The position numbers and the translations under genes are program-made. The notes under the pieces were generated by a model. It did no database searches and had not been told where the DNA came from. It saw nothing but the letters and a program-made list of their open reading frames with translations. From contig JAHKAA010000026.1 of NCBI GenBank assembly GCA_018825965.1, forward strand, positions 215,676 through 279,675: a stretch of DNA of 64,000 bases, in the 5' to 3' direction. Positions 53,232-63,080 of the stretch are shown here, piece by piece (the first letter of the stretch is position 1; the number at the start of each line of letters is the position of its first letter). The DNA is from Gammaproteobacteria bacterium (lineage in GTDB: Bacteria; Pseudomonadota; Gammaproteobacteria; Enterobacterales; Alteromonadaceae).

Positions 53232-56012
53232 ATGTTAGTAAAAAGCTTTAAAAAGAATTCGATCAAAGTCGCTATGTTAGGACTGGGTTTGCCTTTAGCG
53301 GCTTATGTGCAGGCCGCTCAGACAGTAGAAGGTGTAGTACAAAAAGCAGGCTCTGGTGTAGTACTGGCAGGCGCAGCAGTGAAAGTAAAAGAAACAGGCC
53401 AGCAGGTATTTACCGATGCATCGGGTCGCTTTGTATTACGCAACCTGACTGCCGATCAGGTCACACTGGAAATTAATTACATTGGCTTGCCTGTCGTCAC
53501 TCAGACAGTACAGACGAGCAACAACCAAAACCTGACGATTCAACTGGACGATTTGGAGCGACTGGCTGTTGTGGGTCAGCGTCAGGCACAAAATAAAGCG
53601 TTGAACCTGTATCGCGCCTCCGACAGTATCACTAATTTTATCGCGTCAGACGATATGGGCCAGTTTGTGGATCAGAACGTGGCTGAATCCTTGCAACGTT
53701 TAGCCGGTACTTCGATCAGCCGCGATCAGGGTGAAGGTCGTTTTGTCAGTATCCGTGGTATAGCCGCAGGTTTAAGCAATGTGACAGTAAACGGTATGCG
53801 TATGGGTACTCCTGAAGGAAGTTCACGCGCCGTGCCATTGGATGTGATCCCAACAGGTTCGATTGAAGGTATTTCTGTCACCAAAGCTCCTACCCCTGAT
53901 ATGGCGGGTGATGCCATTGGAGGTGCTGTGGATGTGAAATCAGCCTCAGCTTTTGATCGGGATGGTGCTCAGCTGCGTTACAGAGCCGAAGGGTCTTACA
54001 ACGAACTCAGTGGTGACACCAGTCCAAAATTCAGCATCAATGCCAGCGATGTATTCAGCTTAAGCGGCGATAAAAAAGACTTTGGTGTGTCTTTTGGTCT
54101 GAACTTTTTAGACCGCAAGTTGGAGTCCGATAATCAGGAAGCAGAATACGATCAAGTTGATTTTGGCGATGATGAAACTTTTGCTTTGCTTGAACTGCAG
54201 CAACGTAAATATTTCGTCAACCGCGAACGTATTGGCAGTAATCTGAATCTGGAATACAGACCAGATAACAATAATAAATATTTCCTTAATACAGTATTCA
54301 GTCGTTTCAGTGATGCCGAAACCCGCCAGCGCAGTATTTATGTATTCGAAGATGGTACTTTGACTGACTTTGACGGTCAGCAGGCAACAATCTCTGAACT
54401 GGCACCTGATGCAGTGCGTAAACGCATCCGCTTCCGCACTAAAGAGCAGGACACCCTCGCAATCAGCTTAGGGGCTGATCATATTCAGGACAGCTTTAAT
54501 CTGGATTATTACGCAGGTCTTTCCATCACCAAAGAGCGTGTCTTAGACGAAAACGAAGGTCGTTTTGAGTTTGATGGCGATGAGCTGGAAGCCACCTACA
54601 CTATAGGCCGCGGTGTACCTCGTTTTAACATTTTACGTAATGGTGTGGCAGATACGACCCATCTGGATAATGCCAATTATGTGCTGGACCGTGCCGTACT
54701 CGAACCCATCACAGTAGATGACAACGAATACAATCTGGGAGCTAACCTGGAGTTGCCTTATTTTGCCGGCAACAGCAATTTCACCTTAAAAACAGGTGTG
54801 GACTTACGCTGGAAAGACAAAGACACAGACGTTGATATCACAGAACTTCGTGCAGTGCCTGACGCCTTGTTGTCTGAATTTACCGGCCCTGCCCCGAAAT
54901 TTGGTTTGGGCAATCTGGGTCAGGGTGTCAGCTCTTCAGCTTATATCCGGTTTTTTAATCAAAACAGAGCAGACTTCAAAGCCCGTCCGCAGGATCTGGT
55001 GGCCAATCAACTGACAGAGCTGGGTGAAGACTTTGTCGCTGATGAAAATGTGCAGGCCGCTTATCTGATGGGCACCTACGATGGCGATAACTGGCGTTTG
55101 ATTGCAGGTGCCAGGGTTGAACACACAGACTACTCTGCCACAGGGAACCAGTTGGAACTGGATGAAGAAGGCGATCTGACTATTTCTCAGCGCTCAACGT
55201 CTTCAGATTACACCAACCTATTGCCAGGCCTGCATTTCCATTATGAGCTGGCTGAGGATCTGATGTTACGCACCGCCTGGACTAACACTATTGCCAGACC
55301 AGGCTTTAACGACCTATCCCCACGCGCTTCTATTGATGTGGAAGAAAACGAAGTAAGTCTGGGTAATCCGGAGCTGGACCCATACGAAGCGATGAACTAC
55401 GACCTGATGCTGGATTGGTATTATGGCGAAGGTAGCTTGTTATCTGCCGGTATCTTTTATAAAGACATCAACAATTTTATTGTTGAACAGACCCGCAATG
55501 ACGTACCAGAGTTTGCCGGTTTTGATGTCACTATGCCAATCAATGCGTTAGGTGCTTCGGTAAAAGGCCTGGAATTTAATGTGCAGCATAGCTTTAGCGA
55601 TGAAACATTGCGTGGCTTTTTGGTGGGTGCAAACATGACTTTGTTAGACACAGATCTGGCCGTGCCAGACCGTGCTGGTGAGTCATTCAGCTTGCCTGAG
55701 TCAGCAGAAAAAGCAGGTAACCTGTTTTTCGGTTATGAAAACGATCTGTTCAGCGCCAGAGCCAGCTTGTCTTATCGGGATAAGTTCTTAAGTGAAGTGG
55801 GCGATAGTGCTATGTACGATATTTATGTCGCAGAGCATACCCAGCTTGATATCACAGCCTCTTACAAACTGAGCAAAAACCTTGAACTGGTGACAGAATT
55901 GGTTAACCTGACTGATGAACCACTGGAACTTTATCAGGGCACGAAAGACTACAACTTCCAGTATGAAGAATACGGCATGACTGTAGCTTTTGGTGTCAAA
56001 GGCAAGTTCTGA
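53232..56012 (+). CDS. TonB-dependent receptor with carboxypeptidase-regulatory-like N-terminus
   Basis: Outer-membrane active transporter of 926 aa. After the signal peptide (1-28, ending YVQAA) there is a CarboxypepD_reg-like beta-sandwich (QTVEGVVQKAGSGVVLAGA, ~30-110) and a plug domain with QNVAESLQRLAGTSISRDQGEGRFVSIRG (~150) and GDAIGGAVDV. The 22-strand barrel ends in the aromatic FGVKGKF. The substrate is unknown. It lies divergent from the ParB/pyrophosphatase gene with 157 bp between. AT-rich upstream region, ribosome-binding site GGGGA. Confidence 0.93.
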   Translation: MLVKSFKKNSIKVAMLGLGLPLAAYVQAAQTVEGVVQKAGSGVVLAGAAVKVKETGQQVFTDASGRFVLRNLTADQVTLEINYIGLPVVTQTVQTSNNQNLTIQLDDLERLAVVGQRQAQNKALNLYRASDSITNFIASDDMGQFVDQNVAESLQRLAGTSISRDQGEGRFVSIRGIAAGLSNVTVNGMRMGTPEGSSRAVPLDVIPTGSIEGISVTKAPTPDMAGDAIGGAVDVKSASAFDRDGAQLRYRAEGSYNELSGDTSPKFSINASDVFSLSGDKKDFGVSFGLNFLDRKLESDNQEAEYDQVDFGDDETFALLELQQRKYFVNRERIGSNLNLEYRPDNNNKYFLNTVFSRFSDAETRQRSIYVFEDGTLTDFDGQQATISELAPDAVRKRIRFRTKEQDTLAISLGADHIQDSFNLDYYAGLSITKERVLDENEGRFEFDGDELEATYTIGRGVPRFNILRNGVADTTHLDNANYVLDRAVLEPITVDDNEYNLGANLELPYFAGNSNFTLKTGVDLRWKDKDTDVDITELRAVPDALLSEFTGPAPKFGLGNLGQGVSSSAYIRFFNQNRADFKARPQDLVANQLTELGEDFVADENVQAAYLMGTYDGDNWRLIAGARVEHTDYSATGNQLELDEEGDLTISQRSTSSDYTNLLPGLHFHYELAEDLMLRTAWTNTIARPGFNDLSPRASIDVEENEVSLGNPELDPYEAMNYDLMLDWYYGEGSLLSAGIFYKDINNFIVEQTRNDVPEFAGFDVTMPINALGASVKGLEFNVQHSFSDETLRGFLVGANMTLLDTDLAVPDRAGESFSLPESAEKAGNLFFGYENDLFSARASLSYRDKFLSEVGDSAMYDIYVAEHTQLDITASYKLSKNLELVTELVNLTDEPLELYQGTKDYNFQYEEYGMTVAFGVKGKF

Positions 56013-56020
56013 TGCAAAGA

Positions 56021-56536
56021 TCAGAGTTTTGGCTCTGACCTGAGTTGTTTTGTCATATAACAGGCTATTTCCGGTAAATAGGTATCGAGAATAGCCTGTT
56101 GTTTTTTGGTGATATCCATCACTTTGACAAAACCTTGTTTAGCCCAGTAGCCTTCTGCCCCCTGCACTGCCACTAACGCTAAAGCCTGTAGCCTCATTTT
56201 TTCAGCTTCAGCTGTTGCATGTTTTAATAGCTCAGGCGCTAACGACTGACCACGAAAATCAGCGGAAATCGCCATATCATGCAGATAGAGGCAATTGGCG
56301 TTTTGGTACAAAGGAAAGGCTGCAGCTAAAGGTGTAATGCTGCCAAGCACAGAAGGATAAGCCAACAGATAACCAGCCATCTGAGCATCCATAAAATAAC
56401 CCCAGCAGGTTTGAGAAAAAGCCGCAATACGCTCAGACATGACAGCTGCAGATTCAACCAGCTCTTCACTATAACAATCTTGCTGCACCACCATCAGTTG
56501 GGGTAGATCAATAACAGATAAAACAGATACAGACAT
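56021..56536 (-). CDS. GNAT N-acetyltransferase
   Basis: Protein of ~171 aa with the GNAT fold: the acetyl-CoA loop region DMAISADFRGQSLAPELLKHAT (~92-113) with an R-G-Q-S-L-A version of the Q/RxxGxG/A motif, and a closing ALVAVQGAEGYWAKQGFVKV. The acceptor substrate is unknown. It converges on the TonB receptor with 8 bp between stops. The start ATG 56536 has no strong Shine-Dalgarno. Confidence 0.85.
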   Translation of the reverse strand: MSVSVLSVIDLPQLMVVQQDCYSEELVESAAVMSERIAAFSQTCWGYFMDAQMAGYLLAYPSVLGSITPLAAAFPLYQNANCLYLHDMAISADFRGQSLAPELLKHATAEAEKMRLQALALVAVQGAEGYWAKQGFVKVMDITKKQQAILDTYLPEIACYMTKQLRSEPKL

Positions 56537-56548
56537 CACAAATACCCA

Positions 56549-56584
56549 TAAAAAACCACCTGCTCAACCTGAGACAAGTGGTTT
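56549..56584 (-). terminator. Terminator of the 129-aa exported protein gene
   Basis: AAACCAC/GTGGTTT 7-bp stem; the minus strand continues into TTTTTTATG. It lies between two same-strand genes and keeps them as separate transcripts. Confidence 0.7.
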
Positions 56585-56616
56585 AGGGAACCCAAACAAA
56601 AATTTTCCCTGACTTT

Positions 56617-57006
56617 TTAATTCAGACTTTTTAACATGGCTTGATCTAAACCATCGGCAGTTAATAACTTCACTATGGCTTTGCAGTGATCCAAAGTGAA
56701 ATCACCTTCGCTGATTTGCATATTTAATGCTTCACGACGTTTTTGCACTACATCAGACAAAATTTTATTGTCAGCGTCAGCGCCTTTTAATTTCTGCTCT
56801 AACTTAGTCAGCCATGGATACAGTTGCTTTTCGGCATCATAAGCCTGCTGACGCACTTCAGGATGATAATCCTGACAGGCGTTGATGTTTAATAAGTAAA
56901 AATTCAGATAACCGGCAACGGTCAGATACTGGTAGTCCACTGTCTGAGCTTTTACTGCAGAACTGAAACATAAGGCGGCAAACAGGCTGTAACCTAACTT
57001 CTTCAT
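56617..57006 (-). CDS. Small exported helical protein
   Basis: Unrecognised protein of 129 aa. MKKLGYSLFAALCFSSAVKAQ is a signal peptide. The mature part is helical with two Cys (NACQDYH and DHCKAIV), perhaps one disulfide. GGAG lies 6 nt before ATG 57006; the longer frame to 57072 runs into the upstream hairpin and is rejected. Confidence 0.75.
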   Translation of the reverse strand: MKKLGYSLFAALCFSSAVKAQTVDYQYLTVAGYLNFYLLNINACQDYHPEVRQQAYDAEKQLYPWLTKLEQKLKGADADNKILSDVVQKRREALNMQISEGDFTLDHCKAIVKLLTADGLDQAMLKSLN

Positions 57007-57051
57007 CCAAGACTCCCCAAAAATCGTAAATTCGATACCCAATCTACAGAG

Positions 57052-57083
57052 AATAACCTGCCTTTTCAACACGGCAGGTTATT
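57052..57083 (-). terminator. prp operon terminator-like hairpin
   Basis: AATAACCTGCC (57052-57062) and GGCAGGTTATT (57073-57083) form a perfect 11-bp stem 57 bp after the prpF stop. No U-tract follows the ATT of the stem. Confidence 0.6.
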
Positions 57084-57140
57084 TATAAGCTGTAAATTTA
57101 GTATTCGGGTTACGGCTTATCATTTTTTCATTTAAGCCTA

Positions 57141-58334
57141 TTAAAATGTGCCGGCAGGTACTCTGACCCAACCTTCCATTAATACCCGCGCACTGCGGCT
57201 CATGATAGCTTTGGTTACTTTCCACTCACCTGTGACTAAAGCCGCTTCAGCGCCCACTCTTAAAGTGCCGGACGGATGACCAAAACGCACAGCTTTACGT
57301 TTAACACCACCAGCGGCCTGATTGACTAAAGTGCCGGGAATTGCAGCAGCAGTGCCAATAGCCACAGCTGCTGTGCCCATCATGGCATGATGTAATTTGC
57401 CCATAGATAAAGCCCGCACCACTAAATCCATATCTGCTGTAGTCACAGCTTTACCGCTGGACGAGGTATAGTCTGTAGCTGGCGCAACAAAAGCCACCTT
57501 AGGTGTATGTTGACGGGTTTTGGCTTCATCTATATGAGTGATTAAACCCATTTTGACCGCGCCATAAGCACGGATAGTTTCAAACATCGCCAAAGCTTTG
57601 GCATCACTGTTGATCACATCCTGCAGCTCAGTGCCTGTATAACCTATATCTTTGGCGTTCACAAAAATAGTCGGAATACCGGCGTTGATCAGCGTGGCTT
57701 TAAAAGTGCCAACTCCAGGCACCTCCAAATCATCCACTAAGTTGCCGGTTGGGAACATAGAGCCACCACCCTCGCCCTCTTCATCAGCGGCAGGGTCGAT
57801 AAATTCCAGTTGCACTTCAGCGGCCGGAAAAGTCACCCCATCCAGTTCAAAATCGCCACTTTCCTGCACTTCGCCATTCATCATAGGCACATGGGCAATA
57901 ATGGTTTTGCCAATATTGGCCTGCCAAATCCGCACTGTGGCTTTGCCGTTTTGTGGAATACGGCTGCTATCCACTAAACCAGCGCTGATAGCAAAAGAGC
58001 CTACAGCTGCGGATAAATTGCCGCAATTGCCGCTCCAGTCCACAAAAGCTTTATCGATAGAGACCTGACCAAACAAGTAGTCGACGTCGTGATCGCTTTT
58101 TGTGCTTTTGGCTAAAATCACAGTTTTGCTGGTACTGGACGTCGCGCCGCCCATACCATCAATTTGTTTGCCGTAAGGGTCAGGGCTGCCAATCACACGC
58201 AACAGCAACGCATCACGCGCTGCTCCTGCTGTTTGGGCTGCTTCTGGCAAATCCTGCAAACGGAAAAACACACCTTTGCTGGTACCGCCACGCATATAAG
58301 TGGCGGGAATTTTAATCTGAGGTAAATAGCTCAT
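57141..58334 (-). CDS. prpF: 2-methylaconitate cis-trans isomerase PrpF
   Basis: Isomerises the 2-methylaconitate produced by AcnD so that aconitase can hydrate it, in the methylcitrate cycle. The 397-aa protein has the diaminopimelate-epimerase-like fold with two conserved thiol regions: YMRGGTSKGVFF (~15-26), DWSGNCGNLSAAVG (~99-112) and a second half carrying NAGIPTIFVNA and GHPSGTLRVGA. It starts 8 bp after the acnD stop, with AAGGAAA before the ATG, so it is co-transcribed and coupled. Last gene of the prp operon. Confidence 0.96.
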   Translation of the reverse strand: MSYLPQIKIPATYMRGGTSKGVFFRLQDLPEAAQTAGAARDALLLRVIGSPDPYGKQIDGMGGATSSTSKTVILAKSTKSDHDVDYLFGQVSIDKAFVDWSGNCGNLSAAVGSFAISAGLVDSSRIPQNGKATVRIWQANIGKTIIAHVPMMNGEVQESGDFELDGVTFPAAEVQLEFIDPAADEEGEGGGSMFPTGNLVDDLEVPGVGTFKATLINAGIPTIFVNAKDIGYTGTELQDVINSDAKALAMFETIRAYGAVKMGLITHIDEAKTRQHTPKVAFVAPATDYTSSSGKAVTTADMDLVVRALSMGKLHHAMMGTAAVAIGTAAAIPGTLVNQAAGGVKRKAVRFGHPSGTLRVGAEAALVTGEWKVTKAIMSRSARVLMEGWVRVPAGTF

Positions 58335-58342
58335 AGCTTTCC

Positions 58343-60937
58343 TTACACCTTAGCTTCAAGGAAGTCTTTGGCAAAACGCTGTAACACGCCACCTGCTTCA
58401 TAAATAGAGACTTCTTCGGCTGTATCTAAACGGCATGTCACAGGCACTTGCAGCTTTTCACCGTTTCTGCGGGTGATCACTAAAGTTAAAGTAGTGCGAG
58501 GTGTACGTTCACCTAAAACGTCATAACTTTCTGTGCCATCCAAAGCTAAAGTTTTACGATTCACGCCTGCTTTAAACTCCAGCGGCAATACACCCATGCC
58601 CACTAAGTTGGTGCGGTGAATACGCTCAAAACCTTCAGCCACTATGGCCTCAACGCCCGCTAAACGCACCCCTTTGGCCGCCCAGTCACGGGACGACCCC
58701 TGACCATAATCAGCACCGGCAATAATGATTAACGGCTGCTTACGTTCCATATAAGTTTCAATGGCTTCCCACATACGGGTGACCACACCTTCAGGCTCAA
58801 TACGGGTCAAGGATCCTTGTTTGATTTTGCCATCCACTACGGCCATTTCGTTGATGAGTTTTGGATTGGCAAAAGTAGCGCGCTGCGCCGTTAAGTGGTC
58901 ACCGCGGTGGGTGGCGTAGGAGTTAAAATCTTCTTCCGGCAGCCCCATTTTATGCAGGTATTCACCTGCAGCGCTGTCCATCATAATGGCGTTGGATGGC
59001 GATAAATGGTCTGTGGTGATGTTATCCCCAAGCACAGCCAGCGCTCTCATACCTTTCATAGTGCGCTCACCCGCTAAAGCACCTTCCCAATACGGCGGGC
59101 GGCGGATATAAGTAGTTTGTGGACGCCAGTCGTACAGAGGGCTGATTTTTTCGCCGAAATCCACAGAAACCGCAAACATAGGCTCGTACACTTTGCGGAA
59201 CTGTTCAGGTTTAACGCTGCTGGCCACTACAGCATCAATTTCAGCATCGCTTGGCCAGATGTCTTTTAAGCGAATTTCGTTACCGTCCTGATCCAGCCCC
59301 AGCACGTCTTTTTCGATATCAAAACGGATAGTACCTGCTATGGCGTACGCCACCACTAATGCCGGAGAGGCTAAAAACGCCTGTTTGGCATAAGGGTGAA
59401 TACGGCCATCAAAGTTGCGGTTACCAGACAACACAGCTGTGGCGTATAAATCACGTTCTATCAGCTCTTTTTGGATAACCGGATCTAAAGCGCCGCTCAT
59501 CCCATTACAAGTCGTGCAGGCAAAAGCCACAATACCAAAACCCAGGCTTTCTAAATCTGTCAGTAAGTTGGCTTCTTTTAAATACAGCTCAACAGTTTTA
59601 GAGCCAGGTGCTAAGGAGCTTTTCACCCATGGCTTACGGCTTAAACCTTTGGCTTTGGCGTTACGTGCCAATAAACCTGCAGCTATGACGTTCCTTGGGT
59701 TACTGGTATTGGTACAACTGGTAATAGCAGCGATAATAACAGCCCCATCCGGCATTAAACCGGGTTCGTTTTCTACCACACCACTAATGCCTTTGGCGGC
59801 TAAATCGCTGGTGGATACCCGGGCATGAGGATTGGAAGGACCTGCAATAGTGCGGCCGACACTGGATAAATCAAACCGAAGTACCCGCTCGTACTCAGCA
59901 GTTTTTAAACTGTCAGACCATAAACCTGCAGTTTTAGCATAGGTTTCTACCAACTTGACTTGCGCTGGCTCGCGGCCTGTCAGGGTTAAATAATCCAGAG
60001 TTTGCTGATCGATAGAGAACATAGCGGCAGTAGCCCCATATTCTGGCGTCATATTGGAGATAGTGGCGCGATCGCCTAAGCTCAGGCTGCTGGCACCTTC
60101 ACCAAAAAACTCCAGATAAGCAGAAACAACTTTTTCTTTGCGTAAAAATTCAGTCAAGGCCAACACTATATCTGTGGCCATAATGCCTGGCTGTGCTTTG
60201 CCCGTCAGCTCCACACCAATAATATCCGGCAGACGCATCCAGGAGGCACGGCCTAACATCACGCTTTCCGCTTCTAAACCACCTACCCCAATGGCTATCA
60301 CACCCAACGCATCGACATGAGGTGTATGGCTGTCGGTACCTACTAAGGTATCAGGGAAAGCCACACCATCTATAGCGTGAATGACTGGCGACATCCGCTC
60401 TAAATTGATCTGGTGCATAATGCCGTTGCCTGGTGGTATCACATCGACATTTTTAAAGGCTTTTTTAGTCCAGTTAATAAAGTGGAATCTATCGTCGTTA
60501 CGTCTGTCTTCAATAGCACGGTTTTTCTCAAACGCATCCTTTTCAAAACCACCATGCTCAACAGCCAGGGAGTGATCCACAATCAGCTGAGTAGGCACTA
60601 CAGGGTTTACTTTGGCCGGATCGCCGCCTTGCAGCGCAATAGCATCACGCAGGCCAGCTAAATCCACTAAAGCGGTTTGACCTAAAATATCGTGACAGAC
60701 CACACGGGCCGGAAACCATGGAAAATCCAAATCCTGCTTGCGGTAAATCAGCTGTTTTAACGAGTCAGTTAAAGTCGCAGGATCGCAGCGGCGTGCTAAG
60801 TTTTCGGCATGAACACGGGAGGTATAAGGCAGTTTGGCATAAGAGCCCGCTTCAATGTCGTTGCATGCAGCTGCTGCATCAAAATAATCCAGGCTGGTGC
60901 CTGGTAAGTTTTTACGGTAATTAGAATTCATGGCCAT
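58343..60937 (-). CDS. acnD: 2-methylcitrate dehydratase (2-methyl-trans-aconitate forming) AcnD
   Basis: Aconitase-family Fe/S enzyme of 864 aa that dehydrates 2-methylcitrate. Cys ligands appear in ITSCTNTSNP and FACTTCNGMSG. VGTDSHTPHVDALGVI is the AcnD version of the usual THTPHGGGLG motif. The swivelling domain begins around LGDNITTDHLSPSNAI, with GADYGQGSSRDWAAKG near the C-terminus. Two possible ATGs (60937 and 60931). Between it and prpC lies a 12-bp hairpin (60964-60992) that may set relative expression. The presence of acnD plus prpF replaces prpD. Confidence 0.96.
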   Translation of the reverse strand: MAMNSNYRKNLPGTSLDYFDAAAACNDIEAGSYAKLPYTSRVHAENLARRCDPATLTDSLKQLIYRKQDLDFPWFPARVVCHDILGQTALVDLAGLRDAIALQGGDPAKVNPVVPTQLIVDHSLAVEHGGFEKDAFEKNRAIEDRRNDDRFHFINWTKKAFKNVDVIPPGNGIMHQINLERMSPVIHAIDGVAFPDTLVGTDSHTPHVDALGVIAIGVGGLEAESVMLGRASWMRLPDIIGVELTGKAQPGIMATDIVLALTEFLRKEKVVSAYLEFFGEGASSLSLGDRATISNMTPEYGATAAMFSIDQQTLDYLTLTGREPAQVKLVETYAKTAGLWSDSLKTAEYERVLRFDLSSVGRTIAGPSNPHARVSTSDLAAKGISGVVENEPGLMPDGAVIIAAITSCTNTSNPRNVIAAGLLARNAKAKGLSRKPWVKSSLAPGSKTVELYLKEANLLTDLESLGFGIVAFACTTCNGMSGALDPVIQKELIERDLYATAVLSGNRNFDGRIHPYAKQAFLASPALVVAYAIAGTIRFDIEKDVLGLDQDGNEIRLKDIWPSDAEIDAVVASSVKPEQFRKVYEPMFAVSVDFGEKISPLYDWRPQTTYIRRPPYWEGALAGERTMKGMRALAVLGDNITTDHLSPSNAIMMDSAAGEYLHKMGLPEEDFNSYATHRGDHLTAQRATFANPKLINEMAVVDGKIKQGSLTRIEPEGVVTRMWEAIETYMERKQPLIIIAGADYGQGSSRDWAAKGVRLAGVEAIVAEGFERIHRTNLVGMGVLPLEFKAGVNRKTLALDGTESYDVLGERTPRTTLTLVITRRNGEKLQVPVTCRLDTAEEVSIYEAGGVLQRFAKDFLEAKV

Positions 60938-60963
60938 TCGCCTGTCAGTAGTAAGTTCAGATC

Positions 60964-60992
60964 CAACAAAAGCCCACTAAGGGCTTTTGTTG
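60964..60992 (-). other. Intra-operon hairpin between prpC and acnD
   Basis: CAACAAAAGCCC and GGGCTTTTGTTG form a perfect 12-bp stem with a 5-nt loop. It could be a partial terminator or an RNA-processing and stability element. Confidence 0.65.
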
Positions 60993-61008
60993 TTTGGGTG
61001 CTTTTTAA

Positions 61009-62136
61009 TCAGCGATTCGTTATCGGAGTGACTGTACGTGGTTCCACACCAGTATATTCAGCACTTGGGCGAATAATTCGGTTGTCAGCACGTTGTTCCA
61101 TCACATGAGCGGCCCAGCCAGTTAAACGTGAACAGACAAAAATAGGCGTAAACAGCTTGGTGGGAATACCCATGTAGTTGTATGCCGAGGCGTGGAAGAA
61201 ATCTGCGTTACAGAACAGCTTTTTCTCGCGCCACATCACCGCTTCACAGCGCACAGAAATGTCATACAAGGAGGTATTGCCATTGGCTTTACCCAGCTTT
61301 TCTGACCATTCTTTGATCACCGCATTACGTGGGTCGGACTCCGCATAAATGGCATGGCCAAAACCCATGATTTTTTCTTTACGTTGCAGCATGCCCATTA
61401 ACTTGGTTTCGGCATCATCCGGATTGTCCATCTTTTCAATCAGTTCCATCGCCGCTTCGTTCGCACCACCATGCAGAGGGCCACGTAGTGAACCTATAGC
61501 GCCTGTGATGCAAGAGTGCATATCACTTAAGGTGGAAGCACAAACACGGGCTGTGAAGGTAGACGCATTAAACTCATGCTCTGCATATAAAATCAGCGAG
61601 GAGTTCATTACATCTGTGTGCAGCTGAGTTGGCTTTTCACCATGCAAAGTCCAGAGGAACTGCTCGGCGATAGAATCTGCCGCTGTTTCCACTTCAATAC
61701 GCTGGCCTTTATGGCTGAAGTTATACCAGTAGTTGATTAAGCCAGGGAAAATGGCCAATAAACGGTCGGTCGCATCCTGTTGCTGAGCGAAGCTTTCTTC
61801 TGTTTCTAAGTTGCCTAACATAGAGCAACCAGTACGCATTACATCCATAGGATGAGCAGAAGCAGGAATACGTTCCAGTACTTCTTTTAATGCCTGTGGC
61901 AGGTTACGCATCGCCTTTAAGCGTTTTTTGTACGCAGCAAGTTCTGCTTCATTCGGTAACTCGCCTTTTAAAATCAGGTGCGCTACTTCTTCAAATTCAC
62001 AATGAGCGGCTAAGTCTTTTACATCGTAACCACGGTAGGTCAAGCCTGAACCTGTTTTACCTACTGTGGATAAAGCGGTTTTACCTGCAATTTGGCCACG
62101 TAAGCCTGCGCCTGATAATTCTTTTGCGTTCGCCAT
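61009..62136 (-). CDS. prpC: 2-methylcitrate synthase
   Basis: Condenses propionyl-CoA with oxaloacetate to 2-methylcitrate. The 375-aa protein is a short type II-related citrate synthase. It has SLRGPLHGGANEAAME with the catalytic His (~222), MGFGHAIYAESDPR with the second His (~262), and NADFFHASAYNYMGIP with the catalytic Asp (~311). ETAAD and RWSEKLG regions agree with PrpC rather than GltA. GGAG lies 8 nt before the ATG. Second enzyme gene of the operon. Confidence 0.97.
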   Translation of the reverse strand: MANAKELSGAGLRGQIAGKTALSTVGKTGSGLTYRGYDVKDLAAHCEFEEVAHLILKGELPNEAELAAYKKRLKAMRNLPQALKEVLERIPASAHPMDVMRTGCSMLGNLETEESFAQQQDATDRLLAIFPGLINYWYNFSHKGQRIEVETAADSIAEQFLWTLHGEKPTQLHTDVMNSSLILYAEHEFNASTFTARVCASTLSDMHSCITGAIGSLRGPLHGGANEAAMELIEKMDNPDDAETKLMGMLQRKEKIMGFGHAIYAESDPRNAVIKEWSEKLGKANGNTSLYDISVRCEAVMWREKKLFCNADFFHASAYNYMGIPTKLFTPIFVCSRLTGWAAHVMEQRADNRIIRPSAEYTGVEPRTVTPITNR

Positions 62137-62195
62137 CTTGTCTCTCCGTTTTTAATTTGTTCTGTTGATTGAGTGAATGCTGTTTTCGTTATTAG

Positions 62196-63080
62196 TTATT
62201 TCTTAGTTGCAAACAGGGCATCCAACTTTTGCTCATAACTGTGATAGTTCAGGAAGTCGTAAAGTTCAGCACGGGTTTGCATGCTGTCAACCACTGCTTT
62301 TTGATCGCCATTGGTCAGAATAGACTCATACACATTCAGTGCAGCTTTGTTCATAGCACGGAAGGCACTCAACGGATACAACACCATATCGACACCAACA
62401 GCTGCCAACTCTGCTTTGTTAAACAGCGGTGTCTGACCAAACTCTGTGATATTGGCCAACACTGGTACTTTTAAGGCGTTGGTAAAAGCCTGATATTGCT
62501 CCAGCGTATAGACAGCTTCAGCAAAAATGGCATCGGCACCAGCAGCTTCACAAGCTAAAGCCCGTTCAATAGCAGCTTCTAAACCTTGTTGTTGCAACGC
62601 ATCAGTGCGCGCCATAATAAAAAAGTTTTCGTCTGTTCTGGCATCGACAGACGCCTTAACACGATCGACCATTTCTTCCAAAGACACTATTTCTTTGTTG
62701 GGTCTGTGACCACAACGTTTTTGCGCCACCTGATCTTCAATATGAAAACCTGCAGCACCGGCATTGGTCATCTCTTTGACGGCACGGGCAATATTAAAAG
62801 CGCCGCCCCAGCCAGTGTCCGCATCCACCAGCAAAGGCAGTTCAGTCGCACCGGTAATACGGCGGATATCTTCACAGACGTCATTTAATGAAGTCATGCC
62901 TAAATCCGGCAAACCAAAAGAAGCATTGGCCACACCAGCGCCTGATAAATACAGGGCTTTATGACCCACACGCTCAGCCATCAAGGCGGTGTACGCATTA
63001 ATAGTGCCGACCAGCTGTAATGGATGATTGTCTTTAATTGCCTGACGAAGCAGAGCGCCAGCGCTTTTTACATTAGCCAT
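62196..63080 (-). CDS. prpB: 2-methylisocitrate lyase
   Basis: Cleaves 2-methylisocitrate into pyruvate and succinate. It is 294 aa from ATG 63080 (GGGGA 6 nt upstream). The isocitrate-lyase-superfamily motifs are seen: [16 protein letters not shown] (~83), [17 protein letters not shown] with the catalytic Cys (KRCGH, ~121-125) and [16 protein letters not shown]. The start overlaps the end of the GntR gene by 8 bp, so it is translationally coupled to the regulator. Confidence 0.97.
   Translation of the reverse strand: MANVKSAGALLRQAIKDNHPLQLVGTINAYTALMAERVGHKALYLSGAGVANASFGLPDLGMTSLNDVCEDIRRITGATELPLLVDADTGWGGAFNIARAVKEMTNAGAAGFHIEDQVAQKRCGHRPNKEIVSLEEMVDRVKASVDARTDENFFIMARTDALQQQGLEAAIERALACEAAGADAIFAEAVYTLEQYQAFTNALKVPVLANITEFGQTPLFNKAELAAVGVDMVLYPLSAFRAMNKAALNVYESILTNGDQKAVVDSMQTRAELYDFLNYHSYEQKLDALFATKK

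Noticed and set aside
59415..59828. A 137-codon plus-strand frame opposite acnD
   Set aside because: Antisense shadow of a conserved enzyme gene.
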